Positions 1-6,800 of a stretch of 7,974 nucleotides of DNA are shown here, piece by piece. This stretch comes from Alphaproteobacteria bacterium MarineAlpha3_Bin4. GTDB taxonomy: Bacteria; Pseudomonadota; Alphaproteobacteria; Rhodospirillales; Casp-alpha2. The number at the start of each line of letters is the position of its first letter. Position 1 is the first letter of the stretch. Below the pieces are notes generated by a model, which worked only from the letters and a program-made list of their open reading frames with translations, was not told the origin of the DNA and searched no databases. The position numbers and the translations under genes were made by a program. The stretch lies in the NCBI GenBank assembly GCA_002938045.1, contig PTLJ01000059.1, positions 1 through 7,974 of the forward strand, read 5' to 3'.

Positions 1-151
1 CGTCCCGGCTTTTGACTAGATGCTGGGAAAACATCATCTTCTCACCTTTGAATCCGGTAGTGGTCATGTTGGCCAAGTTGTTGGCGATGATGTCCATTTG
101 TCGCTGTAATCCGCTCTGTCTCGACAGAGCTATGTATGATGTGTTTTCCAT
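1..151 (-). CDS. flgF: Flagellar basal-body rod protein FlgF, N-terminal part (cut by window edge)
   Basis: FlgF is a proximal-rod protein of the flagellar basal body, exported by the flagellar type III system and polymerised in the periplasm. The first 50 codons are visible. They begin MENTSYIALSRQSGLQRQ and contain IIANNLANMTTTGFKGE (residues 21-37), the N-terminal rod/hook signature (ANNLAN..T.GFK) shared by FlgB, FlgC, FlgF, FlgG and FlgE. The opening 'MEN..YIALSRQ' fits FlgF better than FlgG. The start is ATG at 151; an in-frame TGA lies a few codons upstream with no other start between. The ribosome site is poor: GGAAAG abuts the ATG and GGGA lies 10 bases away. The gene is divergent from fliL and has a sigma-54 type promoter about 50 bases upstream. 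The rest of the gene lies beyond the window's left edge. Confidence 0.88.
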   Translation of the reverse strand, partial: MENTSYIALSRQSGLQRQMDIIANNLANMTTTGFKGEKMMFSQHLVKSRD

Positions 152-200
152 CTTTCCACGTTCCCATTTTCATCAATTCATACTATCCCAGCCCTACATA

Positions 201-216
201 TGCATGGCTCGTGCCA
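201..216 (-). promoter_or_regulatory. Sigma-54 (RpoN) -24/-12 promoter for flgF
   Basis: The minus strand reads TTGGCACGAGCCATGCA (217 to 201). This matches the sigma-54 consensus TGGCACG-N4-TTGC at every defined base except one T, with the invariant GG and GC at the required 12-base offset. The predicted transcription start is near 190, leaving a leader of about 39 bases before the flgF ATG at 151. Sigma-54 control of rod and hook genes is well known in alphaproteobacteria such as Caulobacter, so site and target agree. No activator-binding site was identified. Confidence 0.8.
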
Positions 217-260
217 ATCAATAAGTTTGTGTAAATTCAAAAGGTTGTGTTCAAATCCAA

Positions 261-297
261 GGTACCGGACCGGGTCGAGCCCGGTTTTCGCGGTACT
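261..297. repeat. Nested inverted repeat (long hairpin or cruciform)
   Basis: The outer arms GTACCG (262-267) and CGGTAC (291-296) are perfect complements. Inside them ACCGGG (269-274) and CCCGGT (280-285) pair around the 5-base loop TCGAG. The internal loop is a single G on the left and TTTCG on the right. Transcribed rightward, the inner stem is followed by TTTT, which resembles a weak intrinsic terminator, but no gene ends here; both neighbours start outward. A regulatory hairpin, a protein-binding site or a remnant repeat are all possible. Confidence 0.55.
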
Positions 298-477
298 CTT
301 TGCCTGGCAGGAATTGCCGTTGACAGGCTGGCGTTTCGGGATGTTGTGACGGGCCTTGAGGTTCGGGCGCGGTTGCCCAGCTAGCCTCGGATTTGGTATT
401 CTGCGATTCGCTAAGTCGTTGGGACAGTTCGCAATCTAGCGCGGGTTTTATGGCGTGGAGCGAGGCGGCAAAATCCG

Positions 478-600
478 ATGAAAAATCCTTCGACCATTCG
501 ACCTGGGCTGTCCGATCTCAATCAGTTGTTAACCAACCTGGATTATCTTCTATGGCTAGCGGCGCAGAAGGCGTTTGGCCTTACGAATTGCCGAAAGTAG
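478..600 (+). CDS. Possible 40-residue small ORF upstream of fliL
   Basis: An ATG at 478 opens a 40-codon frame ending with TAG at 598-600, three bases before the fliL ATG and in the same frame as fliL. The peptide starts MKNPSTIRPGLSDLNQLL and has a hydrophobic, Leu-rich centre (LLTNLDYLLWLAA) that could form a short amphipathic or membrane-contacting helix. Third-position GC is similar to that of early fliL. The ribosome site is weak (GAGG about 12 bases upstream). It could be a leader peptide coupled to fliL or simply an open frame by chance. No homologue is recognised. Confidence 0.25.
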   Translation: MKNPSTIRPGLSDLNQLLTNLDYLLWLAAQKAFGLTNCRK

Positions 601-603
601 CCG

Positions 604-1140
604 ATGGCCGACGAAGACGAAGATCTCGACGATGAAGGGGGCGCTGATGAGGAGGATGGCCCGCCATCCGAAAAAGGCGGCAAGAACAAGCTTCTTATTG
701 TTGTCGCCCTGGTCATTTTTCTTGTAGTTGGTGGCGTGGCGGGGGCTTATTTCACGGGGCTCTTGGACCCCATTATCGCCATGATCGTCGGCGAGGAGAT
801 TGTCGAGGGTGACGACGAAATAACATCGTCCGAAAATGCGGTCTTTTACGATGTAGGGGAACTTTTGGTCAATTTGAACACAGGCGGACGGAAATCGAGT
901 TTTTTGAAGATTCGGATGAGCCTTGAATTAGAAGACCCCAACGATATTCAGCGAATAGAAAGCATAATGCCGCGCATCATCGATAACTTTCAGACGTATT
1001 TACGGGAACTGCGGATCGAGGATCTCAAGGGATCGGCGGGCATGTATCGTTTGCGCGAAGAGCTCTTAGCACGCGCTAGCGCTGCCGCCGCTCCGGTCAA
1101 GGTCAGTGACGTACTTTTCAAGGAAATGCTCGTTCAATAG
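604..1140 (+). CDS. fliL: Flagellar basal body-associated protein FliL
   Basis: FliL is a single-pass inner-membrane protein whose periplasmic domain associates with the MotA/MotB stator around the basal body and supports motor torque. The 178-residue product has an acidic cytoplasmic tail (residues 1-21) and a transmembrane helix at about 29-51 (LLIVVALVIFLVVGGVAGAY). A periplasmic FliL domain follows, with the expected ends: 'FYDVGELLVNLNTGG', 'FLKIRMSLELED' and the terminal 'LREELL..ASAAAAPVKVSDVLFKEMLVQ'. An in-frame TAG at 598-600 rules out any upstream start, so ATG 604 is the first possible one; only a weak GAAAG ribosome site precedes it. The length is usual for the family. It is first in a plus-strand flagellar unit, 30 bases before fliM. 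Confidence 0.95.
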   Translation: MADEDEDLDDEGGADEEDGPPSEKGGKNKLLIVVALVIFLVVGGVAGAYFTGLLDPIIAMIVGEEIVEGDDEITSSENAVFYDVGELLVNLNTGGRKSSFLKIRMSLELEDPNDIQRIESIMPRIIDNFQTYLRELRIEDLKGSAGMYRLREELLARASAAAAPVKVSDVLFKEMLVQ

Positions 1141-1170
1141 CGTTTCCGCTAGGCATAGGACTGGATCTAT

Positions 1171-2319
1171 ATGACCCCTCCCGGCGACGAAGTCGAAGAC
1201 CAGAATGCGGTGGTGGCCGAGGGTGAAGCCTCGATGGCTGACGGCGAAGGTGCGAGCACCGGCGACGAGCAGGATGACCTCGCAGCCGAATGGTCAGCGA
1301 TGGTCGACGACGGCGACGAACAAGGCGAAGACAGTAGCCGACCGGCGCGCGAATCGACGCGGGTGCTCGATCAGGAGGAAATCGACAGCCTTCTCGGTTT
1401 TGACGAAGGCTCTGGCACGGAGGACACGCGCTCCGGCATTGAGAAAATCCTGTCGAGCGCCCTTGTCTCCTATGAGCGTCTGCCGATGCTGGAGGTCGTC
1501 TTCGACCGCTTGGTCCGCCTGATGTCTACCAGCCTGAGAAATTTCACCTCCGATAACGTCGAGGTGTCGCTCGACAGCATCGCCTCGATCCGGTTTGGCG
1601 ATTACCTAAATTCGATCCCCCTGCCGGCCATGCTGAGCGTGTTCAAGGCGGAAGAATGGGACAACTTCGGCTTGATCACGGTCGACTCTTCGTTGATTTA
1701 CTCGATCATTGACGTGCTTCTCGGCGGCAGGCGCGGCACTGCGGCGATGCGGATCGAAGGCCGCCCATATACGACCATAGAACGCAACCTCGTCGAACGC
1801 ATGATTCGCGTCATTCTCGGCGATCTTAGTGCCGCCTTCGAGCCGTTGAGCCCGGTCGCCTTCCGCTTCGACCGGCTCGAGACCAATCCCCGTTTTGCGA
1901 CCATCTCGCGACCTTCGAACGCTGCAATAGTTACGCGGCTTAGGATCGACATGGAGGATCGCGGCGGGCGGGTGGATCTGCTGTTGCCTTACGCGACCTT
2001 GGAACCTGTCCGAGAGTTGCTGTTGCAGATGTTCATGGGGGAAAAGTTCGGCCGTGATTCGATCTGGGAAACGCACCTGGCTGAAGAGTTGTGGTTGACC
2101 GAGGTCGATCTTGAGGCGGTCGTCGATACCCAAATCATGCGGTTGAGCGACGTTTTTGATCTCAAGGTCGGCTCCCAGATCATGCTCGGCGCGACGCCGG
2201 CATCTCTGATACAGCTAAATTGCGGAGAAATTCCCATGTATATGGGACGAATGGGACGTCGCGGCAATCAGATCGCCGTACAGATCGAAGATCGCGTCGA
2301 TAGGGGGCCGAGACAATAA
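1171..2319 (+). CDS. fliM: Flagellar motor switch protein FliM
   Basis: FliM forms the middle of the cytoplasmic C-ring, binds phosphorylated CheY and transmits the switch signal to FliG and FliN. The 382-residue product has an acidic, disordered N-terminus of about 65 residues. The CheY-binding motif LDQEEIDSLLGFD follows at 66-78. The CheC-like middle domain spans about 95-290, with the conserved 'IIDVLLGGRRG' near 179-189 and 'TTIERNLVERMI' after it. The C-terminal SpoA/FliN-like domain is at about 311-375 ('VVDTQIMRLSDVFDLKVGSQIML'). ATG 1171 follows an in-frame TAG at 1156-1158. Met22 (1234, 'MADGEGAS'), about 9 bases after AGGGTG, is a credible alternative start. The codons between the two look coding, so the longer form is kept. 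Confidence 0.96.
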   Translation: MTPPGDEVEDQNAVVAEGEASMADGEGASTGDEQDDLAAEWSAMVDDGDEQGEDSSRPARESTRVLDQEEIDSLLGFDEGSGTEDTRSGIEKILSSALVSYERLPMLEVVFDRLVRLMSTSLRNFTSDNVEVSLDSIASIRFGDYLNSIPLPAMLSVFKAEEWDNFGLITVDSSLIYSIIDVLLGGRRGTAAMRIEGRPYTTIERNLVERMIRVILGDLSAAFEPLSPVAFRFDRLETNPRFATISRPSNAAIVTRLRIDMEDRGGRVDLLLPYATLEPVRELLLQMFMGEKFGRDSIWETHLAEELWLTEVDLEAVVDTQIMRLSDVFDLKVGSQIMLGATPASLIQLNCGEIPMYMGRMGRRGNQIAVQIEDRVDRGPRQ

Positions 2320-2365
2320 ACAATCCGCGACGGTTGGTTTTTTTGGATTGATTGCAAGGTAAGGG

Positions 2366-2863
2366 TTGGACGTGCAGTACTCATTGATACTCGACATTCT
2401 TGTGGCCTTCCTATTGGTGGTAACCATCGGATACGCCATGGTTCTGAACAAGCGGCTGGGGCACCTGCGGCGGGATAAGGGTGAACTGGAGAAACTCGCG
2501 CTCAGCTTCACGGACGCGACGGGTCGCGCCGATGGTAGTATCGCGACGCTGAAATCGACGGCCGATGATTTGCAGGATCGGATCGACAAGGCGGGATCAC
2601 TCCACGACGATCTCGTTTTTTTGATCGATCGCGGCAGTGTCACGGCCGACCGTCTGGAGACCACGGTGCGCGCCGCGCGCGACGAGTCCGCTGTTGGAGG
2701 TGTGTCGAGGTCGGAGCAGGGGCTGAGCGCAACTAAACCGGCTGCTGTTACGCCAGCGCGAGCGGCGCCAAACGCGAACCCGGCTAACCGGGTCGAAACC
2801 GCGGAGACACCAGCTTCAGAGGCGGAAAAGAAATTACTGAAGGCGATCCGCAAAGCTGGTTGA
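2366..2863 (+). CDS. DUF6468-type flagellar-cluster membrane protein
   Basis: The function is unknown. The 165-residue product has an N-terminal transmembrane helix (about 6-26, LILDILVAFLLVVTIGYAMV). A charged, helical, coiled-coil-prone stretch follows ('LNKRLGHLRRDKGELEKLALSF', 'LKSTADDLQDRIDKAGSLHDDLVFLIDRG', about 27-105). The tail is Ala/Pro-rich and ends in a basic 'KKLLKAIRKAG'. This layout, and its place between fliM and a MotE-like gene, match the uncharacterised DUF6468 family of alphaproteobacterial flagellar clusters; that assignment is from memory. Two starts are equally supported: TTG 2366 (AAGG six bases upstream, giving MDVQYSLILD) and GTG 2372 (AAGGG six bases upstream). The longer one was chosen. 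There are no catalytic motifs. A membrane-tethered assembly or stability factor for the motor is an inference. Confidence 0.75.
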   Translation: MDVQYSLILDILVAFLLVVTIGYAMVLNKRLGHLRRDKGELEKLALSFTDATGRADGSIATLKSTADDLQDRIDKAGSLHDDLVFLIDRGSVTADRLETTVRAARDESAVGGVSRSEQGLSATKPAAVTPARAAPNANPANRVETAETPASEAEKKLLKAIRKAG

Positions 2864-2889
2864 GGCCGTCGGCGCACCGTTCAAATTCC

Positions 2890-2897
2890 AAGGTGAG
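2890..2897 (+). promoter_or_regulatory. Ribosome-binding site that sets the MotE-like start
   Basis: AAGGTGAG lies seven bases before the ATG at 2905 and is the strongest ribosome site in the window. It supports ATG 2905 over the in-frame TTG at 2860, which overlaps the end of the preceding gene and would put a polar stretch in front of the membrane anchor. Confidence 0.75.
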
Positions 2898-2904
2898 TTC
2901 AGCG

Positions 2905-3624
2905 ATGAATCTATTTTCAAAATTCCGCTTCCTGCCGGCCACAATCTTTTTCATATCGCTGATGCTGACGATCAAGATCGGCGATATCTGGAATAGCGTC
3001 GACGGCATGTTAAGTGGCGCGATCCAGGTTGCCGACGCGGTGGCCCAGACCCAAGACGAAGCGACGACGCAGCCGGCGGCGGCCGACCCGAGCGATACCG
3101 GGCAAGTGCCGACGCCGGCGCCAGCCCCGATCGCGGTATCCCCAGACGACATCAGCGCAACGACCTCTAAACTGATTGCCGATGATCCGACCTTTCTGAC
3201 GCCGGTCGAGATTGACCTGCTGCAGAAACTGAGAGAACGCCGCGAGGTTTTAGAATCGCGGGAGCAAGAACTCACTATGCGCACCGGGCTCCTGCAGGCC
3301 GCCGAGGCACGGATCGACCGTAAGGTCGAGGAACTGAAAGGCCTGCGGGAAACGATCTCGGGCTTAATCCAGACCATCGACGAGCAGCAGGAAGCGAAGC
3401 TGTTGAGCCTAGTCAAGATTTATGAGGCCATGAAGCCAAAGGATGCAGCGCGCATTTTCCAGGAATTGGAGCTTAATACTTTGCTAGAAGTCGCGGAGCG
3501 CATGAAGGAACGCAAGCTCGCGGCGATCATGTCGAAGATGAATTCGGAGAAAGCGCGCGAGGTGACCGTGGAGTTGCGGAACCTCCGCGAACTGCCGAAG
3601 ATTGGTGTGCAAACCGGCGGCTAG
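2905..3624 (+). CDS. MotE-like flagellar protein (MgtE intracellular N domain type)
   Basis: The 239-residue product starts with an uncleaved signal anchor or signal peptide (about residues 8-26, 'FLPATIFFISLMLTIKIG'). A Pro/Ala-rich low-complexity linker (about 50-80) follows, then a long coiled coil (about 102-165, 'LLQKLRERREVLESREQEL'). The C-terminal domain resembles the MgtE intracellular N domain ('YEAMKPKDAARIFQELE', 'ERMKERKLAAIMSKM', about 165-228). The same domain occurs in MotE of Sinorhizobium, a periplasmic chaperone of the motility protein MotC, and in FliJ/FlaE-type flagellar proteins. The location is probably periplasmic or membrane-anchored. It is 41 bases after the DUF6468 gene and upstream of the giant TPR gene, which could be its client by analogy with MotE/MotC. 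Orthology with motE is not proven, so no symbol is given. Confidence 0.8.
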   Translation: MNLFSKFRFLPATIFFISLMLTIKIGDIWNSVDGMLSGAIQVADAVAQTQDEATTQPAAADPSDTGQVPTPAPAPIAVSPDDISATTSKLIADDPTFLTPVEIDLLQKLRERREVLESREQELTMRTGLLQAAEARIDRKVEELKGLRETISGLIQTIDEQQEAKLLSLVKIYEAMKPKDAARIFQELELNTLLEVAERMKERKLAAIMSKMNSEKAREVTVELRNLRELPKIGVQTGG

Positions 3625-3672
3625 GTTTAGGTTAGCGGAAATAGGCAGATTGACAGCGAATCAAAAATTCTG

Positions 3673-3700
3673 AAATGCTAATGGATTAGCTTTTATTTAT
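3673..3700 (+). terminator. Possible intrinsic terminator after the MotE-like gene
   Basis: GCTAATGGATTAGC (3677-3690) is a perfect palindrome that folds as a 5-bp stem with a TGGA loop, followed at once by TTTTATTTAT. Short flanking A and T tracts could lengthen the stem past one mismatch. It lies about 50 bases after the stop at 3624 and would close the fliL-to-MotE-like transcript. The stem is short and AT-rich, so termination may be partial; an operator for the next gene is an alternative reading. Confidence 0.45.
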
Positions 3701-3853
3701 ATGCCTCCCCTGGGTGTTATTGTATGCGGGCCCTCCACCTTCGGCTATTCCAACTGCCGTTACAGACAGCTGTCCGAGATGCTGGGGGCGTGGTGCAGGG
3801 AGATGACGCACCGCATCGATTTCGTCGTCTTTCTGTCAACTGGGGCCTGGTGA
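3701..3853 (+). CDS. Hypothetical 50-residue small protein overlapping the TPR gene start
   Basis: This short frame runs from ATG 3701 to TGA 3851-3853 and shares its last base with the ATG of the TPR gene (TGATG), the usual arrangement of translationally coupled genes. The peptide starts MPPLGVIVCGPSTFGYSNC and continues 'RYRQLSEMLGAWCREMTHRIDFVVFLSTGAW'. It has three Cys (9, 19, 32), a charged/aromatic helix-like middle and a hydrophobic end. Third codon positions are mostly G or C, more so than in the competing frame from ATG 3724, so this frame looks like the coding one here. There is no clear ribosome site before ATG 3701, and the terminator-like palindrome lies just upstream. No family is recognised. 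It may be a small protein made for coupling, or a fragment of a longer ancestral gene. Confidence 0.45.
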   Translation: MPPLGVIVCGPSTFGYSNCRYRQLSEMLGAWCREMTHRIDFVVFLSTGAW

Positions 3854-6800
3854 TGGCAAGGTTTCAGGGCATTGCCGCTATTGCCGCGTTGATCGTGATA
3901 TTGGCGTCGGCTCAAGTCGTGGCCGAACCGGTCAGGATGCGCGCGGCAAGCCACGGAGATTTTGGCCGTATCGTGTTCACTTGGGGGTCGCCGGTTGGCC
4001 ACAAACTGAACATTGAGGATGGTGGCGCGCTGATCCGGTTTTCGCGTCCGATCGAGTCTTCGTACACGAATGTCGTTCGTGCCCTCAGCAAGTACCTTAC
4101 AAAAGTATCACCAGGCGACGACGGGCGCAGCGTTTGGTTTGCGCTCACCGGGAGTTATGACGTTTACAGCTACGATTCTGGCCTCAACGTTATCGTCGAA
4201 ATCGCTGAGATGGAAGGCGATGCTGGCCTTGCAAAGACGGCGCCGGAGCCGAAAGCGGGCGACGAGGCCGGGAAGGCCGGCGACCTGTACGTGGTCAAGG
4301 TCCGCTCCGGCGTTCACGCAGACTATACCCGCGTCGTATTTGATTGGGCCGAGCGTGTTTCCTATCGCCTGAAGCAGGACGGGGGTGAGGTAACCGTGGC
4401 CTTTGATCGGCCGGCCGAAATTAATGTGAAGCCGCTGAACAGCCGTTTGCCGAGGTTTATCGGTGGCATCCGTTCCGTGTTGGACGGTAAAGGGGTCCGC
4501 GTCACCCTTTCGGTGCCAGCATCATCGAAGGTCCGCCATTTTCTTTCCGGCGCCAAGGTCGTCCTCGATGTTCCGCGGCCCGCAGCCGGCGATACGGCGA
4601 AAACACTGACGGCGAAGTTACCCGATGCGTCACCGGTTGGCGGTGCCGAGGCCCAAATAGCTCAGACGACGCCTGAGGCATCGACATCAAATACGGGGAC
4701 TGGCGAAAAGATTGCCAAGTCCGCCGCGTTAACAGAATTCGAGGTTGCCGCCCCGCCCGTGCCCACCAGTCAGCCAACCGCAATGACCCCGAACGTAACT
4801 GTCACGCAACCGGCGTCGGCAATGGATCAGGCGCAGCCGGCACCGACAGCGGCGCAAAAGGAAGCCGTTTCCGCCACTCCGTCCGTGACTACCAGTAAGC
4901 CAACCGCGCTGATCCCAAGTGGAACCGTCACGCAACCGGCGTCGGCAAAGGAAGAGGAGGCGTCGGCATTGGTGCCAACGGAAGCCGTTTCCGTTACTCC
5001 GGTCACTGTCAGCCCGGACGCCGTCAGCCTTAGGTTTGATTGGGACACGCCTGTTGCGGCCGCCCTCTTCCGGCGCGCAGGTATTCTTTGGATTGCGTTC
5101 GACAAGCCGACCACGGTCGATACGGATGCCCTGAAGCGGGCCGGTGGCAATATCATCCGCTCGGTTCAGCAAATACCGGCACCAAATGGAACCGTGCTGC
5201 GCATGTCCACCGTTTCCGGAATCAATCCATTGGTCCAACGCGACGGCCTGAGTTGGTTGCTGCACTTCCAGCAGCAGGAGCTCAAGGCGCAGACGGCGAT
5301 TGAAACGCGGGCGCAGCCATATGCCTCGACCGGGTCCCGGATATTCCTGCCGGTTCCTGAGCCGGGCAGCCCGATCGGCGTCACCGATCCTGAAGTCGGC
5401 GACAACCTTATAATCGTTCCGGTTGTTCCGATCGGCCACGGCAACCTGCAGGAAAATGTCTATCCCGAGGTCGTTCTCCTGCCCACCGCCCAGGGTATAG
5501 TGGTCAAGCCGCAAATAGACGAAATCAGGGTACGCGTGATAGATAAGGGCATAGAGTTGACCGGCGCCAATCCACTGCAGTTATCACCGGTGACCGCAGA
5601 ATCGAAGGAACAATCGCGGCTAGCGGCTGCGAAGCCGAAGCCGACGGATCGAATCCTCGATCTTGAGAAATGGGCGCTGCCGGAATTGTCGTCGTTCATT
5701 TCCAGGAGGCGAGCCTTACAGAACGAAATAAAACGGGCTCTTGGCGACCAACGCGAACCCAAACGCATGGATCTCGCCCGGTTCTATTTCGCCAACGGCT
5801 TTGGCGCCGAGGCTTTTGGGATCCTTAAACGGATTGCCGCGGATCGCAGCGAGATCGAAGAAGTTCCGGAGTTCCGATTGCTTCGCGGCGGTGCCAACTA
5901 TCTCATGACGCGCTACTCCGAAGCCGCAGCTGATTTTGCCCATTACGCTCTCGACAACAATGACGAAGCGGCGTTTTGGCGTGCCGCAACTCTCGCCCAC
6001 ATGGGCGAAACAGCACATGTAGCGACGGAACTTCAGCGCAAGGCCTCTATTCTGAAATTCTATCCGAAAAAGCTGAAGGCTCTACTCGGGACGCTGGTCG
6101 TCGAGGTAGCGGTCCAGATGGGCGACATAAGCCAGGCTAGGAAACTGCTCGACCTGCTGAAGTCAGACGAGCCGACGCCGCTACAGAAAGCCCACATAGA
6201 TTACTTAGAGGGCAAACTGCTCGTAGCGGCTGACGACATGGACGGCGCGGTTACCAAATGGGATGAAGCGATGACCGGCCCGCACCCGGGCGTTCGCGCG
6301 CAAGCGGCCTGGGCCCGAATAGAGGCATTGCTGAAGCTGGATCGCCTGACAGCAAAACAGGCGACGAACGAACTCGAGCGCCTACGCTTCGCGTGGCGCG
6401 GCGACGATTTCGAGTTCAACCTTCTCAGGCGCCTAGGCACCCTTTATCTAGAAACTGGATCTTACCGCAAGGGCTTAATCGCGCTGCGCCAGGCGGCTAC
6501 GTTCTTCCGCAACCACGAACAAGCGCCGCAGATAACACAACAGATGGCCGACACGTTTTCCTTCCTCTATCTCGAGAAAGGCGCCGACAGCCTTCCTCCG
6601 GTGACGGCGATCGCACTCCATGACGAGTTCAAGGAGTTGACGCCGGCCGGCGCCCGAGGCGACGAGATGATCCGTAAGCTGGCCGACCGTATGGTCGGCG
6701 TCGAACTTTTCGACCGCGCTGGCGGTCTGTTGCAAAAACAACTTCAGTTCCGGCTGAAGGGGACCGAACGAAGCCGGGTCGGCACCCAACTCGCTTTAAT

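Larger units (their letters stand above)
152..603. other. Divergent flgF/fliL intergenic region
   Basis: This 452-base stretch separates the divergent flgF and fliL genes and contains no long convincing gene. It holds the flgF sigma-54 promoter, a nested inverted repeat at 261-297, a small GGCA/TGCC repeat at 306-318 and a candidate 40-codon ORF just before fliL. A scan of the plus strand for GG and GC at a 12-base offset gave no sigma-54 site facing fliL. A TTGACA at 320-325 has no good -10 hexamer at the expected distance. The fliL promoter is therefore not identified. An 80-codon frame running from TTG 393 into fliL (to 635) is not believed, because it ends in a run of Arg codons that is the out-of-frame reading of the acidic fliL start. 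Confidence 0.7.

Noticed and set aside
305..318. TGGCAGGAATTGCC as a sigma-54 promoter for fliL
   Set aside because: It has TGGCA and TTGC, but the GG to GC offset is 10 bases instead of 12, and sigma-54 does not tolerate that change. It is better read as a small GGCA/TGCC inverted repeat.
320..348. TTGACA at 320-325 as a housekeeping promoter for fliL
   Set aside because: The hexamers at 16-17 base spacing (TGTTGT, GTTGTG) are poor -10 matches, so it is not annotated.
529..534. TTAACC as a CtrA-binding half site before fliL
   Set aside because: The second TTAA at the right spacing is missing, and one half site is expected by chance.
393..635. 80-codon frame running into the start of fliL
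   Set aside because: It starts at a TTG, overlaps fliL out of frame and ends in an Arg run that is the shadow of the fliL Asp/Glu codons.
1606..2133. Long minus-strand frame inside fliM
   Set aside because: It is antisense to a strongly conserved gene, has no recognisable domain, and is explained by fliM codon bias.
2215..3416. Two long minus-strand frames across the DUF6468 and MotE-like genes
   Set aside because: They are low-complexity Ser/Arg/Ala antisense shadows; the plus-strand products have membrane anchors, coiled coils and a known domain.
3643..3659. AGGCAGATTGACAGCGA as a sigma-54 or -35 element for the TPR unit
   Set aside because: The GG and GC spacing fits sigma-54, but TT before GC and several -24 bases do not; TTGACA within it lacks a -10 hexamer at 16-18 bases. 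It is too weak to annotate, but it is the best promoter candidate in this gap.
4729..5514. 261-codon minus-strand frame inside the TPR gene
   Set aside because: Its Arg/Gly-rich composition is typical of antisense reading of GC-rich codons, and the plus-strand frame is continuous from signal peptide to stop.
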